A DNA stretch of 64,000 nucleotides from assembly GCA_037176705.1 (NCBI GenBank), contig CM073893.1, positions 18,786,074 through 18,850,073 of the forward strand. The letters are read 5' to 3'. Position 1 is the stretch's first letter. Every line of letters begins with the position of its first letter. The position numbers and the translations under genes are program-made. Source of the DNA: Molossus alvarezi (lineage: Eukaryota > Chordata > Mammalia > Chiroptera > Molossidae). The notes under the pieces were generated by a model. It did no database searches and was not told the origin of the DNA. It saw nothing but the letters and a program-made list of their open reading frames with translations. Below, piece by piece: positions 1-11,982 of this stretch.

Positions 1-112
1 ACTTCAATGTTTCTCTCTCTCTCTCTGTTCCTCTCTCTCCCTCCCACTCTACCTGAACAAAAAATGGAAAAATGTCCTCGGGTGAAGATAAAAAAAAAAA
101 AAAAAAATTAAA
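1..112 (+). mobile_element. VES-type SINE, 3' part, cut by window start
   Basis: The sequence has the C/T-rich middle of the bat tRNA-derived SINE, then the 'aaaaaatggaaaaatgtcc' tail motif and an A-rich end. The tRNA-like head lies outside the window. The same tail recurs complete at 27944-28193 and 62285-62515. Confidence 0.85.
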
Positions 113-139
113 AAATTTTTAATCCTAACAGGTGGATAT

Positions 140-320
140 GTTTATTGATTTTTTTTTAAGAGACACAAAAGAATATATATAGAGAGATATCAATGTGACA
201 GAGAAACATCGACTGGTTGCCTATTTTATGTGCCCCTACAGGGGACCAAACCACCAACCTAGATATGTGACCTTTCAGTGTATGGGACCATGTTCCAACC
301 AACTAAGCCACACTGGCCAC
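140..320 (-). mobile_element. VES-type SINE, diverged
   Basis: Read on the minus strand it begins with a head like 'gtggccagtgtggcttagtt', continues through the B-box region and ends in a GA-rich (C/T on the element strand) middle and an A-rich tail near 140-160. It is much more diverged than the neighbouring copy at 1-112, so it is older. It lies tail to tail with that copy. Confidence 0.75.
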
Positions 321-356
321 GTTGAAAATGAACTTTAAAAATTTATTTATTTTTAA

Positions 357-2958
357 ACTAATCTTTATTGTTAAATGTGTTACAGATGTTTCCCCCTTTT
401 TTCCCCATTGACCCCCTCCTCCCAATCCCTTCCCCCTCCAGCCTTCCCCTCACTATGGTGGTGTTCATTGTTTATGCATATATGCATAGAAGTTCTTTGG
501 TTTATCTCATCCGACCCTCCCTCCCTCCTTCCCTTTGAGGTTCATCAGTCTACCAACCAATTTGTACTTCTTAATTCCTTCATCTTTTTCACCCATCTGC
601 ACCCCCCCCCCCATCTGGCAAGCAACAAAAAGTTCTTAGTATCTATGAGTCTGTTTCTATTCTGCTTGTTCATTTTGTTTGTGGATTCCATTGTTGATAA
701 ATGTGTATTAACTGCTATTTTATTGTTCATATTTTTGTTCTTCTTCTCCTTTAAGAAGACCCTTCAACATTTCATATAATACTGGTTTGATGGTGATGAA
801 TTCCTTTAGCTTTTTCTTGTCTGTCCATGGATTACTCTTGTAATGTCCATTGATTCTAAATGATAGCCATGGAGGATATAGTAGTCTTGGTTGTAGGCTG
901 TTGCTTTTCATCACCTTGAATATCTTTTGCCAGTCTGTTCTGGCCTGCAAAGTTTCTTTTGAGAAATCAGCTGACAATCTTATGGGAGCGCCTTTGTAGG
1001 TAATGAACTGCTTTTCTCTTGCTGCTTTTAAGATTCTCTCTTTGTCTCTAACCTTGGGCATTTTGATGATGATGTGTCTTGGTGTGAACCTCTTTGGGTT
1101 CTTGTTTGGGACTCTGTGCTTCCTCAACTTCTATCTCTGTTTCATTCACCAATTTAGGGAAGTCATTGTTTCAAATAGGTTTTCAATTTCTTTCTCTCTC
1201 TCTTCTCCTTCTGGCACCCCTATGATGCAAATGTTGGCATGCTTGAAGTTCTCCCAGAGGTTCCTTACACTTCCCTCATTTTTTTTGGATTCTTTTTTCT
1301 TTTTGCTGTTCTGATTGGGTGTTTTTTGCTTCCTTATATTCCAAATCGATGGTTTGCTTCTTGGCTTTACCTACTCTACTATTGATTCCCTGTAAATGAT
1401 TCTTTATTTCAGTTAGTGCATCCTTCATTTCTGACTGGGCCTTTTTTATGTTGTTCATGTTCTCACTAAGTTCCTTGTATGTCTCACCAAGTTCCTTGAG
1501 CAACCTTATAACCTGTGTTTTGAACTTTGCATCTGATTGACTGCTTATCTCCATTTTGTTTCTTTTCTTGGAGTTTTGTTCTTTTCTTTCATTTGGGACA
1601 TGTTTCTTTGTCTCTTCATTTTGGCTGCTTCCCTGTGATTGTTTCTATGTATTAGGTAGAATTGCTATGTCTCCTATGCTTCGTAGGTTGGCCTATTGTT
1701 GTAGGTGTCCTGTAGAATCCAGTGGCACAGCCTCCCTGATCACTCTAGCTAGACCCTCAAGATGCACCCCTAGTGTGGACTGTATACCCTTCTGTTGTAA
1801 TTGAGTCTTGATTGCTGTTGTCATATCAATGGGAGGGACTTACTCAGGTTGATCAGCTGCAAGGACTGGCTGTACCCACTGACCACTGGCCTTTGACTAC
1901 CTTGGAGGATCAGCTGTGTAGGGGCCCATCACACAGAGCAAGACTTACTTCAGCAGTGCTCTGATACCCACTAAGTCCATTCATTGAGTATGTCGCTTGT
2001 GGAGATGGTTGGGTGATAGAATTTTGATGTGCTCTGAAACTGTCCACTGGGTGTGCTGGCTCTGGCGCAGCCACTGCCTGTGTTCTATCTGGGGCCATCA
2101 GGCATAAGCTACAAAGTGATCTGCCGATAGCTGCTTCTTGTGCTGGGCTTGGAGGTGTCCAGAAAAAGCCAAGTTCTGAACCAAGGCTGGCTGCTTATAG
2201 TGCCAGGCCTGGGGCCATTTAACGAGAAGTATGGGGCTCGCTGAGACCAGATGCTGCTTGTTTGAGAGATTTTAGGGAACTCTGAAGCAGGATACAAGAA
2301 AGTCTAATTCTACAGTAAAGCCTTTGGAAACAGCTTGGGTGGGCCGGAAAGTTGGGTGGGGAAGGGCCTCAGAAAATCACCAGGGCAGGGCAAAGAATGT
2401 GAGCCAGGTTGCTGCAGTCTCAGAATAAAGGCCTCTGCGAGCAAGTCTGTCCAGGAGAAAGCCGCCTCTCTAGCCCTTGTCCTGAGGCCAAATAGCTCAG
2501 TTCTTCCCTGTATGTCTCTGCCTCCCCTCCAAGCTTAGAGGGAGCAAGTCCTAGTAAGTCCATGCACAGGTCCTTTAAGAGGAGTGCCTGGGGTTCCCTC
2601 AGCCTCAGCTCCCGCTGTTTTTTACAGCCAGAAATTATAGGGACTTCTCTTCCTGGCACTGGAACTCTGAGCTGGGCACCTTGTGTGGGATGGGGACCCC
2701 TCACACCTCAGGGAGGACCTTCACAGTTGAGGAATCCCTCATTTTTATCTGCCACATGTGAGTGTGGGACCAGCCTGTCTGCGCCTCCGCCCTCCTAACA
2801 GTCTCGATGTGGCAACTTCTTTAATTTTGTAGTTGTAGGACTTCCATTCAGCTCAATTTCAGGCAGTTCTGAATGATGGCTGTGTTGTAGTTTAGTTGTA
2901 ATTCTGATGTGGTTGTGGGAGGAAGCGAGTACTGTGGTTAACTATGCCACCATCTTCT
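357..2958 (-). mobile_element. HAL1 (half-L1) retrotransposon, near full length
   Basis: On the minus strand the element runs from 'agaagatggtggcatag' at 2958 through a ~1.4-kb 5'UTR and an ORF1 relic (1554 to 720). It then jumps directly into an L1-type 3'UTR ending in 'aacaataaag' near 370. There is no ORF2 apart from a short stub of its start around 683-720. The 19-bp direct repeat aaaatttatttatttttaa flanks it exactly at 338-356 and 2959-2977, as expected for L1-machinery insertion. The target is an old L1 fragment (2978-3295). The copy at 7331-10029 has the same layout, so this is a family and not a chance deletion. It is non-autonomous and its ORF1 is now broken. Confidence 0.85.
720..1554 (-). 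pseudogene. HAL1/L1 ORF1p (RNA-binding chaperone) relic
   Basis: L1 ORF1p is a trimeric coiled-coil RNA-binding chaperone that packages L1 RNA. The N-terminal part (1554 to 1276) reads as a charged helical segment (KELGETYKELSENMNNIKKA), a coiled coil. The RNA-recognition and C-terminal domains continue in another frame at 1127-720, with RPTPRH-like 'RFTPRHIIIKMPKVRDKERI', then 'LKAAREKQFITYKG' and 'IRLSADFSKETLQAR'. These are standard L1 ORF1p motifs. At least one frameshift separates the two parts (about 1130-1275), so no full protein can be made. The HAL1 3'UTR follows directly; there is no ORF2. Confidence 0.85.
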
Positions 2959-2977
2959 AAAATTTATTTATTTTTAA

Positions 2978-3295
2978 TTGTGGATAAAATATACATAACA
3001 AAATTTACCACTGTAACTATTTTTAAGTGCACAGTTTAGTGGCATTAAGTACATTCATATAGTTGTGCAATCATCGCCACCATCCATCTCCAGAACTTTT
3101 TTCCTCTAACAAAATTGAAACTCTATACACATTAATTAAAAAATAACTCCCCATTTTCCTCCTGGCCTCTAGTAATCACCATTCTACTTTCTATATCTAT
3201 GAATCTGACTACTCTAAGTGGAATCATACAGTATTTGGCCTTATGTGACTGGCTTATTTTACTTACCTGTTCCATACTTTTGAACTTATATCTTA
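2978..3295 (-). mobile_element. Old L1 (L1M-type) 3' end fragment
   Basis: The sequence reads as the reverse complement of an ancient mammalian L1 3' end. Recognisable stretches are 'agtggcattaagtacattca', 'ccaccatccatctccagaac' and 'gaatcatacagtatttggcc'. It is truncated on both sides. The HAL1 at 357-2958 landed in its tail, which supplies the AT-rich target duplication. Confidence 0.75.
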
Positions 3296-3756
3296 ATATA
3301 CATCAAAAAAGACTGAGAAGGAGTTGCCAGTGAGGTAAGGGAAAAATCAGGAGAAGATGTAAAACCATATAAGGAGAAGTCAAGAGAAAAATATTTCAAG
3401 AAGGAGAAACTAATACACTGTGTCAAATACTGCTGAAAAGGTCAAATTATGAAGAGAATTTACATCACATATTTTGGAAACTTAGAGGTCATTGGTGACC
3501 TTGACATGATTGTGACACAACAATTCTCTACAAGTAGTAGTAGTATATGATTACCGTGCTTCCTACTATTATAGATGATTTTCCCTGGTATGAGAATTCC
3601 AGAGTCAAGCTGAGTGGCATAAAACTGAGTAAAAATCAATATAGCTCAATCACAATTCCTTGTCCTCAGTTTCCAAATCATTTCATGATGAAATGAGATT
3701 TTTAAATGAAATATTTCAGGGAAAAACATGGGTAGAAAAAAATTAAAAGATGAGGT
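3296..3756. other. Unassigned intronic segment, probably old repeat
   Basis: No coding or splice signal stands out. The part at about 3310-3520 ('caaatactgctgaaaaggtc', 'gaggtcattggtgaccttga') resembles a widespread ancient mammalian interspersed repeat whose name I cannot give with confidence. The rest (3560-3750) is AT-rich with nothing recognised. Confidence 0.4.
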
Positions 3757-6700
3757 ATACGGGCAGCAGAGGCACCCACCAGCCTGGAGTCCCTTGCCCT
3801 ACTACCACTCTAGGAAGAGAGATCCCAGTGGCCCTGCCCCTATGTGGCCATAGCTATAGAACCACTGGCTAGCCGGAGCATCCCAGGCCCCCCACATCCA
3901 CAGTAGCTATGTCCTAACGCTGCCAAGGAGCCCTGCTAGCCCCATCAGGGGAGAACAATTAGCTCCATCCTTCTAACAGCCCTGCCCTGCTGAACCTGTC
4001 CTCAGTGCTGTCAGTTGCTGTGGTCAGCCTGTTCCCCTGGTGCAGAAGACTCTCCAGGACGTCCAGTAGAGTCTGGAAAAAACTAAATTGTGTGGCTCTT
4101 GAGTGGGGCCATTTTTTCCATACACCAAAATAGTGCCACCAGTCCTGTGCAGAGCCCTCCCTTCACATGGCCAAACCTTGGTCTGTGTGAGCCTGATGAA
4201 CACTGCTGGCCTTGCCCTGATGAATCCATGAGATCCAACCCCACCACAAAGGTCTATGGGGACATGGTAGGTGATGGCTAACTGTGGTGCATCCTGAGGC
4301 TATTGCTCAGTGGTCTCAAACCCAGCACTGAAGATTAGTTTAAATTTGTATTTATCTTCTCAATAATACTTGCTCCTCACAGGTGACTCACTAACATCCT
4401 CCCCCTCAAGCAACTCACGTAAAGACAGAGGGTCTTTCTAACAGGCAGCTAACATGTGAAGGCAAATTTCAGGGAGCCTTAGGCCTTTTGTTGACCTGTT
4501 TCCAGGGTTGAGGTTGCTGAAAACCAGCCTTGGTGAGCAGCTAGGTCCCTCCCACATGCACCCAGGCGCAGCAGAGAAAACCACAAACTATGGATTGCTT
4601 TGTAGCTCCAAAACAGCTCAGGGCCTGTCACTGGTAGCGCCTGGTATCTACAGGTTTTGGATCCCCTCTCAAGAAGCCCCAGAACCAACACAACCACATT
4701 GGAACACATCGGAACACATCGGAGCATGATCCAATTAGCTCCCACAAGCAGCACACACAAGGGGAGATTTCAGCAGCTATACGAACCTGTTGGGGCAAAT
4801 TCAGCTTTGTGGAGCAAGCCCCTATACAGCAGGTTTACACATTGCACTCAGAGTCAATCCTCATAGCCAGCCAGAAGAACAACTCCACCCACAGACTGGC
4901 AAAAAGTAATCAAGGCTCAGCTACAATAAGAGGGTTCACTTGACCCACACAAGGGACATTTTTGATGCATACAACATAGGAGTACCTAAATATGTAAAGC
5001 AAATCTTGATGGACATAAAGGGAGAGATTGACAGTAATATAGTCATAGTAGGAGATTTTGGCACTCCACTGACATCAATGGATAAATCTTTCAGACACAA
5101 AAAAATCAACAAGGAAACTGCAGCCTTAAACAACATGACACATTAGAGCAGATGGATATAATTGATATTTTCAGAGCATTTCCCCCAAAGCAGCAAAATA
5201 TACAGTTTTTTTTAAAGTGCATATGAAACATTTTCTAGGGCAGAGCATATGCTAGGACACAAAACAAGTCTCAGTAAGTTTAAGAATGAAATCATACCAA
5301 GCATCTTCTCCAACCACAATATTATGAAACTAGAAATCAATTATAATAAAAAAAAAAAACTAAAACCTGCACAAACACATGGAGGCTAAGTAACACGTTA
5401 CTAAACAATAAATGGGTCAGCAATGAGCTCAAGGAGAAATCAAGTTACCTTGAGACAAACGCAAATTAACACACAACAACCTAAAATGTATGGGACAGAG
5501 TGAAGGCAGACCTAAAAGGGAAATTCATAGCAATATAGGTCTGCCTCAAGAACAAAGAAAAACCACAAATTTACAATCTAACCTTATACCTAAAGGAACT
5601 AGAAAAGGAACAACGAACAGAAAGAAGGAAATAATAAAGATTAGAGCAGAATTCAATGACAAAGAGAATAAAAAAATATAAAAGATAAATAAAATCAAGA
5701 GCTGGTTCTTTGAAAAGATAATCAAGATTGACAAACCTTTAACCAGATACACAAATAAAAAAAAGAGAGGGGACCTAAATAAATAAAATCAGAAAGAGAA
5801 GTAAAAACTGATACTACAGAAGCACAAAGGATTGCAAGAAAATATTACAAACAACCATATGCCAATAAACTGGACAACCTGGATGAAATGGGTAAATTCC
5901 TACAAACATACAATCTTTCGAAACTGCATCCGGAAGAATTAGAAAATCCAAGGAGACTGATTACAACTAATGAAATCAAAGCAGTAATCAGAAAACTCCC
6001 ATTAAACAAAAGTCTTAAACCAGATGGTTTCAATGGTGAATTTTACTAAACAGTCAAAGAAGAACTAACACCTATTCTTCTCAAACATTTCCAAAAAAAT
6101 TCACGAGAAGGGAAAATTCCCTAGCTCATTTTATGAGGCTGGCATTATCCTAATTCCAAAGCCAGATAAAGGCATTACACAGAAAGAAAATTATAGCCTA
6201 ATATTCTGGATGAACACAGATGCAAAAATCCTCAACAAAATAGTAGCAAACCATATCAAGCAATGCATTAAGATCATATACCATGATCAAGTGGGATTTA
6301 TTCTGGGATGCAAGGCTGGTACAATATCCACAAAGAAATTAACATAATATGCCATATAAACAACATGGTCATATAAAAATCATATGATCATATCAATAGA
6401 TACAGAAAAAGTATTCGATAAAATCAAGCACACATTTATGATAAAACCTCTTGGCAAAGTGGAACTAGAAGGAACATAAGTAACATAATAAAGGCACATA
6501 TGACAAATACACAACTAACATTTTAATCAATGGAAAAAAAACTAAAGATCAGAAATATGACAGGGATGTCCACTTTCACCACTCTTATTCAACAGAGTGT
6601 TGAAGTCCTAGCCACAACAATTAGACAAGAAGAAGAAATAAAAGGCATCCAAATTGGAAAAAAAATAAAACTGTCATTATCTGCAAATGAGATGATATGA

Positions 6701-7330
6701 TATAGAGAGAACCCTGAAGATTCCACCAGAAAACTACTAGAACTGATAAACAGAATTCATTAAAGTAGCAGGATACAAATTAAGTATTCAGAAATCAGTT
6801 ACATTTTTATATATCAATAATAAACTATCAGAAATGAAACTAAAAAGAAATCCAATTTATAGGTGTATCATAAAAAATAAAATACCAAGGAATAAATTTA
6901 ACCAAAGAGGTAAAACACCTGTACTTGAAAAATTATAAGACACTGAAGAAAGAACTGAAAGATAAAGTAAATGAAAGCAGATACCATGTTCACTGACAGG
7001 AAGAATTAACATTAAAATGCCCATACTACCCAAAGCATTCTATGAATTCAAGGCAATCCCTGTCAAAATACTCACGGTGTATTTCAAAGAATTAGAAAAA
7101 ATAACTGAAAAATTTATATAGAATCCCTCAAAGCTCCCCAAAGCTTCAGCAATATTGAGAAAGAAACCAAAATTAGAGTTATCACACTACCTGATACCAA
7201 ACTATACTACAAGGCCATAGTAAAAAAAACAAAACAAAAACCCAGCATGGTATTTACATAAAAACAGACATATATATCAATGGAACAGAATAGACAGCCC
7301 ACCAGAAATAATCCCCTGTCTATGTGGAAA
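3757..7330 (+). mobile_element. Old L1 (copy H), 5' part, lacking ORF1
   Basis: A GC-rich L1 5'UTR-like segment (about 3757-4935) ends with the same motifs as the other 5'UTRs here ('aatcaaggctcagctacaat', 'gacccacacaagggacattt'). At about 4950-4980 it passes straight into the middle of the ORF2 endonuclease domain. ORF1 and the start of ORF2 are missing. The element is interrupted at 7330 by a HAL1 and resumes at 10030. It has many indels and is older than L1 copies A and B. Confidence 0.75.
4935..7310 (+). pseudogene. L1 ORF2p (endonuclease/reverse transcriptase) relic of copy H
   Basis: ORF2p nicks target DNA and reverse-transcribes L1 RNA. Endonuclease homology begins mid-domain with IGVPKYVKQI and 'VIVGDFGTPLTSMD' (4980-5085), where other copies have GDFNTPL. 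Reverse-transcriptase homology follows: 'FYEAGIILIPKPDKG'-like at 6130-6175 in shifted frames and '[12 protein letters not shown]' near 6391. The catalytic FADD position at about 6677-6688 reads SANE, so the active-site aspartates are gone. Stops and frameshifts are frequent. The C-terminal part lies beyond the HAL1 insertion, from 10030. Confidence 0.8.
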
Positions 7331-10029
7331 GTCAAGATGGCAGCGTAGGTAAAGGCAGTACTCACACAGCCACATCAAAATCACAACTAAACTACAGAAC
7401 AATCATCATTCAAAACAGCCTGAAATCAAGCGGAATGGAAGTCCTACAACGACGAAATTAAAAAGAAGCCACATTGAGACTGGTAGGAGGGGTAGAGGTG
7501 CAGATAGACTGGTGCCATACCAACATGTGGCAGATAAAACATCAGGAGGGATACCTCAGCTGTGAAGGTCCTCCCCGAGGAGCAAGGGGTCCTCATCCCA
7601 CACAAGGATCCCCAGCTCAGGGTTCCAAAGCCAGGAAGAAAAGTCCCTGTAACCTCTGGATGTAAAAACATGTAGGAACTGAGGCTGAGGGAGGCTGAGG
7701 CGGCTGGAGTTCCAGGCAGGTCCTTTCAAAGGGCCCCAGCATGGACTTATTCGGACTCACATCCTCCAGGCTCCAGTGTGAGGGAGGCAGCTTGAAAGGC
7801 ACCAGAGACATACAGGGAAGAACTGAATTATTTGGCATTGGGGTGAGAGCTGTAAGGCAGCTTTCTCCCGAAGAGACATGCTGGAGAAGGCCGTTGTACT
7901 TTTGGTGAGCCCTTCCCCCATGGGGCCAGCAGACAGCTGCCATATCTAGGACTCCAGCAACCTGGCTCATACTGTTTGTTCTGCCCTGGTGATTCACTGA
8001 TGCCCTGCCCCATCCAACTTTCAGGTCTACCCAAGCTGTTTCCAGTGGCTATACCATAGGAATGGCCTGTCTTGGCTACTGTTTTAGATTTTCCTAAATT
8101 CTCTCAAAAACACAGCATCTGGCCTCAGCAAGCCCCATACCTCTCACTAAGAGGCCCCAGGTCCAGCACTAGGAGTAGCCTTGGTTCACAACTTGGCTTT
8201 GCATGGGTACCTCCAAGCCCAGCACAGGAAGCAGCCATCTGCAGATCACTTTGTAGCTTATGCCTGGTGACCCCGGGAAGAACACAGGCAGTGGCTGACC
8301 TTGCCCCAGAGCCAGCACGCCCAGTGGACAGATTTAGACCACAGCAAAGCACCACCACTCATCTACCTCCTGAAGTGACACACTCAAGGAATGGATTCAG
8401 TGGGTCCCAGAGCACTGCTGAAGTTAAGTCTTGCTCTGTGTGGTGGGCCCATGCACAGCTGGTCCTCCAAGGTAGTCAGAGGTCAGTGGTCAGTGGGCAC
8501 AGTGCAGCTGATCAGCCTGAGTAAATCCCTTCCACTGACATGCCAACAGCAATCAAGACTCAATTACAACAGAAGGGTGTACAGTCTACATGAGGGGTGC
8601 ACTGCGAGGATCCAGCTGGGGTGATCAGGGAGGCTGTGCCACTGGACCCTACTACACCTATTATATACAATAGGCCACCCTATCAAGCCTAGGAGACACA
8701 GAAACTCTACCTAATACATAGAAACAAATGTAGGGAGGCAACCAAAATGAGGAGACAAAGAAACATGTCCCAAGTGAAAGAACAGAACAAAACTCCAGGA
8801 AAAGAACTAAACAATCTAACAGATGTAGAGTTAAAAAAAACAAAACCACTGGTTAAAAAGATGCTCAATGAACTTAGTTAGGGCCTGAAAAGCATTAAAA
8901 AGGACAAGTCAGAAATGAAAGATGCATAGTCAGAAATAAAGGAGGCACTAACTGAAATAAAGAATAAGTTATTCTTAACAGTAGTAGAGTAGGTGAAGCA
9001 AAGAAGCAAACCATCGATTTGGAATGTAAGGAAGTAAAAAACACCCAATCAGAACAGCAAAAAGAAAAATGAATTAAAAAAAATGAGGATAGAGTAAGGA
9101 ACCTCTGGAACAACTCTAAGCGTACCAACATTCGTATCATGGGGTTGCCAGAAGGACAAGAGAAAGAGCAAGAAATTGAAAACCTCTTTGAAAAAATAAT
9201 GACAAAAAACTTCCCTAACTTGGTGAAGGAAACAGACATACAAGTCCAGAAACATAGAAAGTCCCTAACAAGATGAACCTCAAGAGGCCCACACCAAGAC
9301 ACATCATCATCATCAAAGTGCAATGGATTAAAGACAAAGAGAGAATTAAAAGCAGGAAGACAAAAGCAGTTAGTTACCTACCAGGGAGCTCCCATAAGAA
9401 TGTTAGCTGATTGCTCAAAAGAAACGTTGCAGACCAGAAGGGAGTGGCAAGAAATATTCAAAATGATGAAAAGCAAGAACCTACAACCAAGATTACTCTA
9501 TCCTGCAAAGCTATGATTTAGACTTGATGGACATATCAAGAGTTTCACAGAGAAGAAAAAGCTAAAGGAGTTCATCACCACCAAAGCAGTATTTTACTAA
9601 ATGCTGAAGGGTCTTCTTGAAGAAAAAGAAGATTAATATGAACAATAAAATGGCAATAAATACACATCTATCAACAACTGAATAGACAAACAAAATAAAT
9701 AAGCAGAACAGAAACAGACCCATAGATGCAGAGAACTTTTTGTTTGCTGTCAGACAGGAGGAGGGTTGGGGGAATGGGTGAAAAAGGTTAAGGGATTAAG
9801 AGGTACAAATAGGTTATTAGCTGACAAACCTCAAAGGGAAAGGGGAAGGGAAAAGGGAGAAGGGGGGTGGGAAGACATAAACCAAGGAACTTATATGCAT
9901 ATACGCATAACCAATGGACACAGATAATAGTGTGGGGAATGCAGGAGGGGGGCAGGAGCAGGGAGGAGGGGTTCAATAGGGGAAAAAGGAGGGACATCTG
10001 TAATACATTCAACAATAAAGACAAGTTTA
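7331..10029 (+). mobile_element. HAL1 (half-L1) retrotransposon inserted in L1 copy H
   Basis: The element starts at 'gtcaagatggcagcgtagg', has a ~1.4-kb 5'UTR matching the HAL1 at 357-2958 part by part ('gaaggtcctcc', 'aaactacagaacaatcatca'), then an ORF1 relic. About 35 bp of ORF2 start ('atggcaataaatacacatc') follow at 9650-9685 before an abrupt switch to the 3'UTR ('acaaacaaaataaataagca'). The tail is 'caacaataaagacaagttta'. This is the same ORF2-deletion junction as in the first HAL1. L1 copy H resumes immediately afterwards. I could not find a convincing target duplication, so the edges are good to about 10 bp. Confidence 0.85.
8745..9640 (+). pseudogene. HAL1 ORF1p relic
   Basis: The order is a K/E-rich coiled-coil segment (about 8860-9110), then 'NLFEKIMTKNFPNLVKETDIQ'-type sequence at 9178-9245, an RPTPRHIII-like region at 9285-9310 and 'FSKETLQTRREWQEIF' at 9415-9455. 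These are the L1 ORF1p coiled coil, RRM and C-terminal domain. In-frame stops (for example 'gatgcatag' at about 8921-8929 and 'aaatgaattaaaaaa' near 9067) and frame changes break it. The family can only have moved using proteins from another L1. Confidence 0.8.
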
Positions 10030-10371
10030 AAAAATATTTGACAAAGAAGGCAAGAATTTACAATGGAGGAAAGACAGTCTGCTCAATAAATTGTGCTGGA
10101 AAATTGGACAGATAGGGCAAAAAAAAAAAATGAAAGTAGACCATCTTCTTATACCTTATACAACATAAACTCAAAATGAATTAAAGATTTAAATGTTAAG
10201 ATTTGAAACCACAAAAATCTTTGAATAAAACATAGGCAGTAAAATCTCAGACATTTTTTGAAGCAATATTTTTCCTGATATATATCCCTGGGCAAAAGAA
10301 ATAAAAGAAAAACAAAAACAAAAACAAATGGGATTACATCAAACTAAAAAGTTTTGCACAGTAAAGAAAAC

Positions 10372-10403
<32 letters not shown>

Positions 10404-11415
10404 CGACAAAGAGACATCCTACTGAATAGGAGAACATAATCACCAATGATACATATGATAAGGGGTTAATATCTAAAATTTATAAAGAACTCAAACCAAT
10501 CAACCACAAAAAAACAGACAATTAAAAAAATAGACAAAAGACCTGAACAGACACTTCAAACAGGACATACAGAAGGCCAAAACACATATGAAAAGATGTT
10601 CAATGTCACCAATTTTCAGAGAAATGCAAATTAAAACCACAATGAATTATCACCTCACATCTGTCAGAATGGGTATCATCAATAAATCCACAAATGACAG
10701 GTGTTGGCAAGGATGTGGAGAAAGGGGAACCCTGGTGCATGATTGGTGGTAATGCTGACTGGTGCAGCCACTGTGTGGAGGTTCCTCAAAAAGTTAAAAA
10801 TGACCCAGTGACTCCACTTCTGCGGATTTATCCGAAGAAACCCAAGACACCAATTTGAAAGAATATATGCACCCCTATTTACAATAACCAAGATATGGAA
10901 GCAACCCAAGTGCCCATCAATACATGAGTTGATAAAAAAAAGCTGTGGTACAATGGAATATTACTCAGCCATAAAAGAGAATGAAATATTACTATTATGA
11001 CAGCATGGATGGACCCAGAGGGTATTATGCTCAGTGAAGCAAGTCAGAGAAGACAAATAACATATGATTTCATGTGGATTATATGTCGACTCTAAAGAAC
11101 AAAATAAATGAACAAGCAAAATTGAAACACATTTATAGATACAAAGAGAGAACTTATGGTTGCAAGAGGGGAGGAACCATAAGTTCTGGGTTAAAGAGGT
11201 GAAGGAAGCACAAATTCATAGTTATAAAATAGTCATGGGGAAGTGACTTAAGCGTAAGAAATATAGTCAATAATATTGCAGTAACTATGTATGCTGCCAA
11301 CTGGGGTACTGGAAATATTGAGGGCATATGACTGTGTAAAGTATATGACTGTGTAACCACTAAGCTGTATGCCTGAAACCAATACAAAATGAAAACAACA
11401 AAAAAATTTAGAAGA
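10030..11415 (+). mobile_element. Old L1 (copy H), 3' part: ORF2 C-terminus and 3'UTR
   Basis: Resumes with 'atttgacaaagaaggcaaga', the L1 stretch expected after the point where copy H was cut at 7330. It reads through the ORF2 C-terminal region ('gacaggtgttggcaaggatg', about 10695) and the 'tatggaagcaacccaagtgc' motif. The 3'UTR ends near 11410 at 'aatgaaaacaacaaaaaaat'. A long internal A run lies at 10377-10403. The protein frame is broken throughout. Confidence 0.8.
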
Positions 11416-11982
11416 TTACCCATAAGTTATACATAATTATCTACTGAGATCATTTATTCCATTAATAAATATTTACTGAGTGTTTACATAGTGTCAGGAA
11501 GAGACAACATTTCTTTGTTTCAGATGTAAAAACTGTTAACATTTTTAAAAGATTTTGAATGGTCAGTAAAAACAGTATGTCTACTAGGCTAACCTTCACC
11601 TAAACAAACAAGTAATGATGCCAATTCTCACTAAAGACCTTCAGTAAATTTGATTCTAATAAAAATCCAATCATAACAATGTAAGGAGAGGCAAACATCT
11701 GAGAAATTAAGACCACATAGCAAAATGTTTCTAATTTTCTATCCATTATCTGGTCTGACTTATCAACTACTTTGAAACAAAAATAACTGACCATGTGAAT
11801 TTAATTTTAATTTTAAACACTTACCAACCTTCCCATTATGAAAACATGTTACCATTTTATTTTACTTAGATATACTCATTGCACAAGTGTTTATTTAGCA
11901 TATTAATTTCAAAAAGTAACTTTGAAAACCAAACAGAACAGAAACTACCAAAGATATGTAGTCCTTAAGAGTAATTAGTTTA
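11416..11982. other. Intronic sequence with an L2 fragment
   Basis: About 11445-11510 ('aataaatatttactgagtgt') resembles a minus-strand L2 LINE 3' end. The remainder is AT-rich intron with no recognised gene. The 16-bp target duplication of the following SINE sits at 11967-11982. Confidence 0.5.

Noticed and set aside
375..779. 134-codon open frame on the plus strand
   Set aside because: It is the antisense strand of the HAL1 3'UTR and ORF1 end; the sense strand explains the sequence.
8072..8524. 150-codon open frame on the plus strand
   Set aside because: It lies in the HAL1 5'UTR, which is GC-rich and prone to long chance frames. The matching region of the minus-strand HAL1 is not open in the same frame.
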